From assembly GCF_018613155.1 (NCBI RefSeq), contig NZ_JAGGQU010000021.1, forward strand, positions 1 through 64,000: DNA of 64,000 bases, in the 5' to 3' direction. The notes beneath the pieces are model-generated. The model saw only the letters and a list, made by a program, of their open reading frames with translations. It had not been told where the DNA came from and ran no database searches. Origin of the DNA: Bacillus sp. ISL-55 (lineage in GTDB: Bacteria > Bacillota > Bacilli > Bacillales > Cytobacillaceae). Shown here in pieces: positions 59,397 through 64,000 of the stretch; within the stretch, counting starts at the first letter, position 1; every line of letters begins with the position of its first letter. The position numbers were made by a program, and so were the translations under genes.

Positions 59397-60482
59397 TTGC
59401 TTGGCATTTCCGTATATTTGAAAAAGGATATGATGGAGAAAAATGCTGCCTGGATTGAAAAAGCGGCTCAGTACGGACTTAAATCGATTTTCACTTCCTT
59501 ACATATACCAGAAGATAATCCAGCTGAGTATAAAGAACTTTTACAAAGGGTTGGAGAACTTGCGAAAAAGCACAACATGGAGCTGATGGCGGATGTATCT
59601 CCCCGCTCATTGGATTACCTCGGACTGGATTGGGAGCAATATGATGAACTGCTTCATTGGGGGCTATCAGGAATCAGGGCTGATTATGGGTTCACATCAC
59701 AGCAGATTGTGGAGCTTTCGCATAAAATGAAGATAGGAATCAATGCCAGCACGGTAACTAGAGATGAACTTCAGGCGTGGATTGATGCTGGTTTAAATAC
59801 TGGGAACGTCGAAGCATGGCACAATTTTTACCCGAGACCTGAAACGGGGTTGGACAAGGAGTTCCTAATTGAAAGGAATAACATGCTTCGTTCTCTCGGC
59901 ATTACGACAATGGCTTTTGTGCCTGGGGACAAAGATTTGCGTGGACCTGTGTTTTCTGGTCTCCCTACACTTGAGAAGCACCGCGGCCAACAGCCGCACA
60001 TAGCTGCTGCAGAGCTGATGGTCTCTTGTTTTACCGATAAAATTTCGATTGGAGATCACGCTGCATCGGATGAACAGTTGGAGTTACTGGCTTTCCTTGA
60101 TAAAAAAGTAATTCCACTTCGTATTGTGACCGATAGTCGGGAGCATTCCGACCTATTGAGCAGGCCGCTGACCAACCGGATGGATCCTGCCCGCGATGTC
60201 ATCAGAGCAGTTGAATCTCGTTCCTTCGCTTCAATGGGGGAAAAACGGGTCTCCCCTTCTAATCAGCAGGAAAGACCACGCGGGACAATCACCATCGACA
60301 ACGAACGCTATGGACGGTATGCAGGCGAATTGCAAATAGCCATTCATGACCTGCCACTGGATGAAAAAGTGAATTGTATCGGAAAAGTTATCAAAGAAGA
60401 TCTGCCTTTGCTTAAGGAAATCAAGGCAGGGCAAAAATTTCAATTTATTGTGAGGGATGGACATGGAGATCGCAAAGCTTAA
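59397..60482 (+). CDS. mupG: 6-phospho-N-acetylmuramidase, MupG family (DUF871)
   Basis: A 361-residue protein of the DUF871 family, which S. aureus MupG belongs to. Seen: LLGISVYLKKDMMEKN, SIFTSLHIPED, MELMADVSPRSLDYLG, and a barrel with IRADYGFT, NASTVTRDELQAW, NVEAWHNFYPRPETGLD. A C-terminal beta domain follows (about 280-360). The enzyme splits MurNAc-6-P-GlcNAc, released by the PTS, into MurNAc-6-P and GlcNAc. TTG at 59397 is nine bases after GGAGG and gives MLGISVYL; a TTG at 59382 lies within the ribosome site. It ends within the start of murQ. Confidence 0.9.
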   Translation: MLGISVYLKKDMMEKNAAWIEKAAQYGLKSIFTSLHIPEDNPAEYKELLQRVGELAKKHNMELMADVSPRSLDYLGLDWEQYDELLHWGLSGIRADYGFTSQQIVELSHKMKIGINASTVTRDELQAWIDAGLNTGNVEAWHNFYPRPETGLDKEFLIERNNMLRSLGITTMAFVPGDKDLRGPVFSGLPTLEKHRGQQPHIAAAELMVSCFTDKISIGDHAASDEQLELLAFLDKKVIPLRIVTDSREHSDLLSRPLTNRMDPARDVIRAVESRSFASMGEKRVSPSNQQERPRGTITIDNERYGRYAGELQIAIHDLPLDEKVNCIGKVIKEDLPLLKEIKAGQKFQFIVRDGHGDRKA

Positions 60483-61377
60483 TACAGAACAGCAAAATCC
60501 GAAAACAATGAATATCGACTTGATGTCGACAGAGGAAATCATCACCGTCATCAACCAGGAGGACACCCTCGTTCCGAACGTGCTCGCAAGGCAGGTTCCG
60601 AACATTTCGGAGGTCGTTGACAGGATTGTCGCTGCCTTCAAAAAAGGCGGCCGTCTGATTTATATCGGTGCAGGGACTTCCGGACGACTCGGAATCATCG
60701 ATGCTTCCGAATGCCCTCCGACGTTCGGAACCGATCCCGGGCTTGTTGTTGGTATTATTGCGGGTGGCAAGGAAGCAATGACCGAGGCACTTGAAGGCGT
60801 CGAGGATGATAAAAAACAGGGGCAGGCTGATCTGGAAAATATCGGTCTTACCGCTGATGACATCGTTGTCGGGATCGCTGCCAGCGGGCGCACCCCATAT
60901 ACAATCGGAGCACTGGAGCACGCCAAGGAAATCGGTGCATTAACGGTATCAGTCGTTTGCAGCAAGGATTCCAAAATGGAGAAAATCTCCGACCACACCA
61001 TTTCCGCGGTCGTCGGTCCCGAAGTCATTACCGGTTCCACAAGGATGAAAGCCGGTACTGCCCAAAAATTGATTCTAAACATGCTCTCCACCGCTGCAAT
61101 GATCAAACTGGGCAAAGTGTACGGCAACCTGATGGTTGATGTGCAGATGACGAACGAAAAACTACATAACCGCGCTGTCAATATCGTCAAGATGGCAACC
61201 GGGGCTTCTGATGAGGAAGCACGAACGGCAATCAAGGAGCAAAACTACCATACGAAAGCCGCCATCCTTCAAATCACGACAGGACTCAAGGGTACCGAGG
61301 TAAAAGGACTATTGGAAAAGCACAATGGCTACCTGCGGGATGCGATAAGGGACTTTTACAAAGGGAGCGCAAATTAA
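60463..61377 (+). CDS. murQ: N-acetylmuramic acid 6-phosphate etherase
   Basis: A 304-residue SIS-domain enzyme that cleaves the lactyl ether of MurNAc-6-P, giving GlcNAc-6-P and D-lactate. The SIS core is GRLIYIGAGTSGRLGIIDASECPPTFG (residues about 68-95) with the catalytic Glu in ASECPPT, and a second region GIAASGRTPY and VGPEVITGSTRMKAGTAQK. The ATG at 60463 suits GAGGGA; 60457 is also possible. It overlaps mupG by 20 bases, so translation is coupled. Confidence 0.95.
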   Translation: MEIAKLNTEQQNPKTMNIDLMSTEEIITVINQEDTLVPNVLARQVPNISEVVDRIVAAFKKGGRLIYIGAGTSGRLGIIDASECPPTFGTDPGLVVGIIAGGKEAMTEALEGVEDDKKQGQADLENIGLTADDIVVGIAASGRTPYTIGALEHAKEIGALTVSVVCSKDSKMEKISDHTISAVVGPEVITGSTRMKAGTAQKLILNMLSTAAMIKLGKVYGNLMVDVQMTNEKLHNRAVNIVKMATGASDEEARTAIKEQNYHTKAAILQITTGLKGTEVKGLLEKHNGYLRDAIRDFYKGSAN

Positions 61378-61379
61378 GA

Positions 61380-61454
61380 TTGTCTATACCACCAATAAGG
61401 TTACCATACTTAACACACTGTGGTATAGACAACCCCTACAGGTATTTGTATAAT
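61380..61454 (+). promoter_or_regulatory. Paired NagR-type operators and promoter of nagA
   Basis: TTGTCTATACCAC (61380-61392) and its exact reverse complement GTGGTATAGACAA (61420-61432) are separated by 27 bp. The second overlaps a -35 TAGACA (61426-61431) and TATAAT (61449-61454) follows 17 bp on. A partial third site, GGGTATAGAAAA, lies at 61467. NagR should repress here. Confidence 0.8.
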
Positions 61455-61507
61455 ATAATTAACAGAGGGTATAGAAAAAAGAGGACATAACTTTCAGGTG
61501 ATATAGA

Positions 61508-62677
61508 ATGAACGATTTATTCCTAATGAACGCTAGAGTTTTAACTCAAGATGGCATGATTGAAAAAGGTTACATTTATATAAAGGATGGGAAGATTGCT
61601 GAAACAGGGCTGGCCTCCTCCCTCCCCCATTATCAGGCTGATATCATCGAGCTTCCTGAGGACAGCACGGTAGTTCCAGGATTCATCGATGTGCATATCC
61701 ACGGAGCTGGCGGAGCGGACACGATGGATGGTACCACTGAAGCCTTGACGACGATGGCTTCCATCCTGCCTGAGGAAGGTACAACGAGCTTCCTGGCAAC
61801 GACAATCACCCAGGATCAAAAGGCAATTATCAAAGCATTGGAGAATGCCGCACATTATATCAGCCACCATAACACCCCAGGTAAGGCTGAGGTGCTCGGG
61901 CTCCATTTAGAAGGGCCATTTATCAATGAATCCCGCAAAGGAGCACAGCCTGCCGAACACATCATTACACCTGATATCGAGCTGTTTGCGAGAATGCAGA
62001 AGGCTTCTGGCAATAATATCAGGCTCGTGACACTCGCTCCGGAAAAGGAAAATGGCTTTGAGCTTATTGCATACCTGGCTGAAAATGAGGTCATCGCTTC
62101 GGTTGGCCATTCGGATGCCACTTACGGACAGATGGCTGAAGCCGTGAAGGCAGGAGCTACCCATGTGACCCATTTGTTCAATGGCATGCGCGGAATGCAT
62201 CATCGAGATCCGGGTGTCGCTGGTGCCGCCCTGCTTTTTGATGAATTGAAAATAGAGATGATTGCAGACGGAATCCATGTCGTTCCCGAAATGCTGGATT
62301 TATCGATTCGCGCCAAAGGAACTGATGGTGTTATTTTAATCACCGACTCGATGCGAGCCAAGTGTCTTAAAAATGGCAGCTATGATCTCGGCGGACAGGA
62401 AGTTAGTGTTGCAGATGGAAAAGCACTTTTAGCTGATGGCACCCTTGCCGGCAGTATTTTAAAAATGAAAGATTCCTTAAAAAACATGATGGAATTCACA
62501 GGCATCAGTCTTGAAGAAGCTGTGAAGCTAGCCAGTGAGAATCCCGCCAGGCAGCTGAAGATATTTAACAGGAAAGGGAGCATTGCTTCAGGAAAAGACG
62601 CAGATCTTGTCGTACTCGACTCCAACCACGAAGTTTCCATGGCGTTTTGCCGGGGAGTTGCGAGTTATACCCGATAA
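61508..62677 (+). CDS. nagA: N-acetylglucosamine-6-phosphate deacetylase
   Basis: A 389-residue amidohydrolase that turns GlcNAc-6-P into GlcN-6-P plus acetate. Seen: VVPGFIDVHIHGAGGADTMD (metal His pair), LHLEGPFINESRKGAQ with the metal Glu, SVGHSDATYGQM, THLFNGMRGMHHRDPG and the catalytic Asp in LITDSMRAKC. An AGGTGAT ribosome site precedes the ATG. It starts the nagA-nagB-nagR group with its own promoter. Confidence 0.97.
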   Translation: MNDLFLMNARVLTQDGMIEKGYIYIKDGKIAETGLASSLPHYQADIIELPEDSTVVPGFIDVHIHGAGGADTMDGTTEALTTMASILPEEGTTSFLATTITQDQKAIIKALENAAHYISHHNTPGKAEVLGLHLEGPFINESRKGAQPAEHIITPDIELFARMQKASGNNIRLVTLAPEKENGFELIAYLAENEVIASVGHSDATYGQMAEAVKAGATHVTHLFNGMRGMHHRDPGVAGAALLFDELKIEMIADGIHVVPEMLDLSIRAKGTDGVILITDSMRAKCLKNGSYDLGGQEVSVADGKALLADGTLAGSILKMKDSLKNMMEFTGISLEEAVKLASENPARQLKIFNRKGSIASGKDADLVVLDSNHEVSMAFCRGVASYTR

Positions 62678-62703
62678 ATTCTGCTTTGAAAGAGGTGATG
62701 ACG

Positions 62704-63429
62704 TTGAAACTGATTACAACTTCAAATTACGAGCAGCTTAGCCAACAAGCCGCAGAGGAAATAATCACGCGAATCAAGAGCAATCCAGCGCTAAATCTTG
62801 GACTTGCTACCGGAAGCACACCAACAGGCCTTTATCAGGAGCTCATAAGGGACCATAAGCAGAACCAAACCTCCTACAAGAAAATCAACACGTTCAACCT
62901 TGATGAATACATCGGCATCTCGAAAAAAGACCGGAATAGCTATCACTACTTTATGTGTGAACATTTATTCGAGCACATTGACATTCCGCTTGAACAGACG
63001 CATATACCAGATGGAACAGCCAAGGATTTTGATGAGGAATGCAGACGCTATGAACAGTTCATTCATGAGCATGGCGGCATCGACCTGCAAATTCTCGGAA
63101 TTGGACAGAACGGCCATATCGGCTTTAACGAACCAGGAACCCCCTTTGACAGCAGAACGCATATCATTGACCTGGCAGAAAGCACGCGCAAGGCGAACTC
63201 AAGATTTTTTGAATCACTGGAAGACGTTCCTAAGCAAGCAATTACCATGGGGATTGCCTCAATTATGGACAGCAAGGAAATCTTCCTGCTTATTTCCGGT
63301 GCTTCCAAGGCAAAGGCACTCGCTGCTTTAGTGAAAGGCGATGTGAGCGAAGATTTCCCTGCCTCGGCTCTCAAAAACCATGGAAATGTCACGATATTCG
63401 CTGATAAAGATGCGGCAGCATTACTTTAA
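62704..63429 (+). CDS. nagB: Glucosamine-6-phosphate deaminase
   Basis: A 241-residue enzyme making fructose-6-P and ammonia from GlcN-6-P. It has LGLATGSTPTGLY, FNLDEYIGI with the catalytic Asp, LGIGQNGHIGFNEPG with the His and Glu, and DFPASALKNHGNV. TTG at 62704 is eight bases after AGAGG and gives MKLITTSNYEQL, matching the usual start; an ATG at 62698 and a longer frame from 62647 are worse. It follows nagA closely. Confidence 0.96.
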   Translation: MKLITTSNYEQLSQQAAEEIITRIKSNPALNLGLATGSTPTGLYQELIRDHKQNQTSYKKINTFNLDEYIGISKKDRNSYHYFMCEHLFEHIDIPLEQTHIPDGTAKDFDEECRRYEQFIHEHGGIDLQILGIGQNGHIGFNEPGTPFDSRTHIIDLAESTRKANSRFFESLEDVPKQAITMGIASIMDSKEIFLLISGASKAKALAALVKGDVSEDFPASALKNHGNVTIFADKDAAALL

Positions 63430-63469
63430 GCATCTTCTGAAAAATTGTAAGCAGTCAGGAGAATGACCT

Positions 63470-64000
63470 ATGATTGATAAAAATTCACCAATACCTATTT
63501 ACCACCAGCTTGAGGAATACATAAAAGCCCAGATTGATAATGGTGACATCGAACCAGATGAAGCCATTCCCTCCGAACGCGTCTATGCCGATATGTTCCA
63601 GATCAGCAGGATGACGATCAGGCAGGCATTGACGATCCTTGTCAATGACGGATATTTGTACCGTCAAAAAGGCAAAGGCACATTCGTGAACAAAAAGAAG
63701 GTCGAACAGCGCTTGCACGGATTGACAAGTTTCACTGAAGATATGAAAGAACGCGGATTTACCCCTGGAAGCAGACTGGTTTCATTTGAAATCATCTCAT
63801 CAGGACGGGAAATAGCCGAACGTCTGAGACTCAGTGAAAATACTCCAGTATATGAAATCAAACGTGTCAGGCTTGCAGACAATGTTCCGATGGCCCTCGA
63901 GACCACTTATCTTCCGGCTAATCTAGTCAAGGGATTGACAGAGGAAATCATCAACCAGTCACTTTACCAGTATATTGAAGAAAAATTATCGCTTACGATC
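63470..64000 (+). CDS. nagR: GntR-family repressor NagR (YvoA), 3' end cut by window
   Basis: 177 codons are visible. The winged helix (residues 5-75) reads SPIPIYHQLEEYIKAQ, PSERVYADMFQISRMTIRQAL and YRQKGKGTFV, then the UTRA-type effector domain with the family marker LTSFTEDMKERGFTPGSR. NagR binds GlcN-6-P or GlcNAc-6-P and represses nag genes. A CAGGAG site precedes ATG 63470. Its likely targets are the GGTATAGACAA sites before murP and nagA. Confidence 0.96.
   Translation, partial: MIDKNSPIPIYHQLEEYIKAQIDNGDIEPDEAIPSERVYADMFQISRMTIRQALTILVNDGYLYRQKGKGTFVNKKKVEQRLHGLTSFTEDMKERGFTPGSRLVSFEIISSGREIAERLRLSENTPVYEIKRVRLADNVPMALETTYLPANLVKGLTEEIINQSLYQYIEEKLSLTI

Overview
The window looks like chromosomal DNA from a moderately low-GC, spore-forming Bacillaceae (Bacillus sensu lato, for example Bacillus or Mesobacillus; the genus cannot be fixed from sequence alone). 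Reasons: near-identical CwlJ, Crh, WhiA, YvcK, HprK and CggR homologues, B. subtilis-like gene order (cggR-gapA-pgk-tpi-gpmI-eno, secG-est-rnr-smpB-ssrA, clpP/crh-whiA-yvcK-yvcJ-yvcI-trxB-yvcD, hisZGDBHAFI, yvoF-ppaX-yvoD-lgt-hprK, nagA-nagB-nagR), AGGAGG-type ribosome sites, and CcpA, CtsR, CggR and NagR type operators.

Layout. Bases 1-6.8 kb: a short hairpin array, an Ile-type T-box driving brnQ, and two polysaccharide enzymes (secreted GH31 alpha-glucosidase and a GH66 dextranase-like enzyme whose signal peptide is out of frame at a poly-A run). 6.8-18.2 kb: an accessory stretch with a MarR/MMPL exporter pair, the spore cortex enzyme CwlJ, two GerPA/GerPF-like spore proteins, a small heat-shock protein, an FAD protein, an orphan peptide permease, a YwaF-type membrane protein, a lone HpaB-type hydroxylase, a Gly/Pro-rich protein and a GNAT. 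18.3-25.2 kb: ssrA (tmRNA), smpB, rnr, est and secG plus a polysaccharide deacetylase. The tmRNA gene is interrupted in its T-loop by a 273-nt group I intron, the most striking RNA feature here. 25.2-34.5 kb: the glycolytic operon under CggR, and rpoN. 34.6-44 kb: a 25-cysteine protein, tRNA-Arg(CCG), clpP under a CtsR box, the crh/whiA/yvcK/yvcJ/yvcI group, trxB and yvcD. 44-52.3 kb: a NERD-domain protein and the complete histidine operon. 52.4-57.7 kb: a frameshifted HAD phosphatase and the yvoF-ppaX-yvoD-lgt-hprK group. 57.8-64 kb: a murP-mupG-murQ block placed directly beside nagA-nagB-nagR.

The last block reads as one peptidoglycan-sugar salvage pathway. MurP imports and phosphorylates a MurNAc sugar, probably the MurNAc-GlcNAc disaccharide. 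MupG splits the phosphorylated disaccharide, MurQ removes lactate, and NagA and NagB feed fructose-6-P into the glycolytic genes found elsewhere in the window. NagR-type operator sequences precede both murP and nagA, suggesting a single regulon. YvcK (GlmR) and HprK/Crh link the same window to amino-sugar and carbon control.

The intergenic regions are unusually rich in short repeats of several unrelated kinds: 51-52 bp tandem hairpin units (two loci), 20-21 bp phased repeats (two loci sharing a motif), a 33-35 bp array starting at the hisB stop codon, two MITE-like families, a 96-bp palindrome and a perfect 26-bp palindrome. They are listed separately because no gene explains them. All names and functions rest on reading motifs and remembered family sequences; no database search was run.
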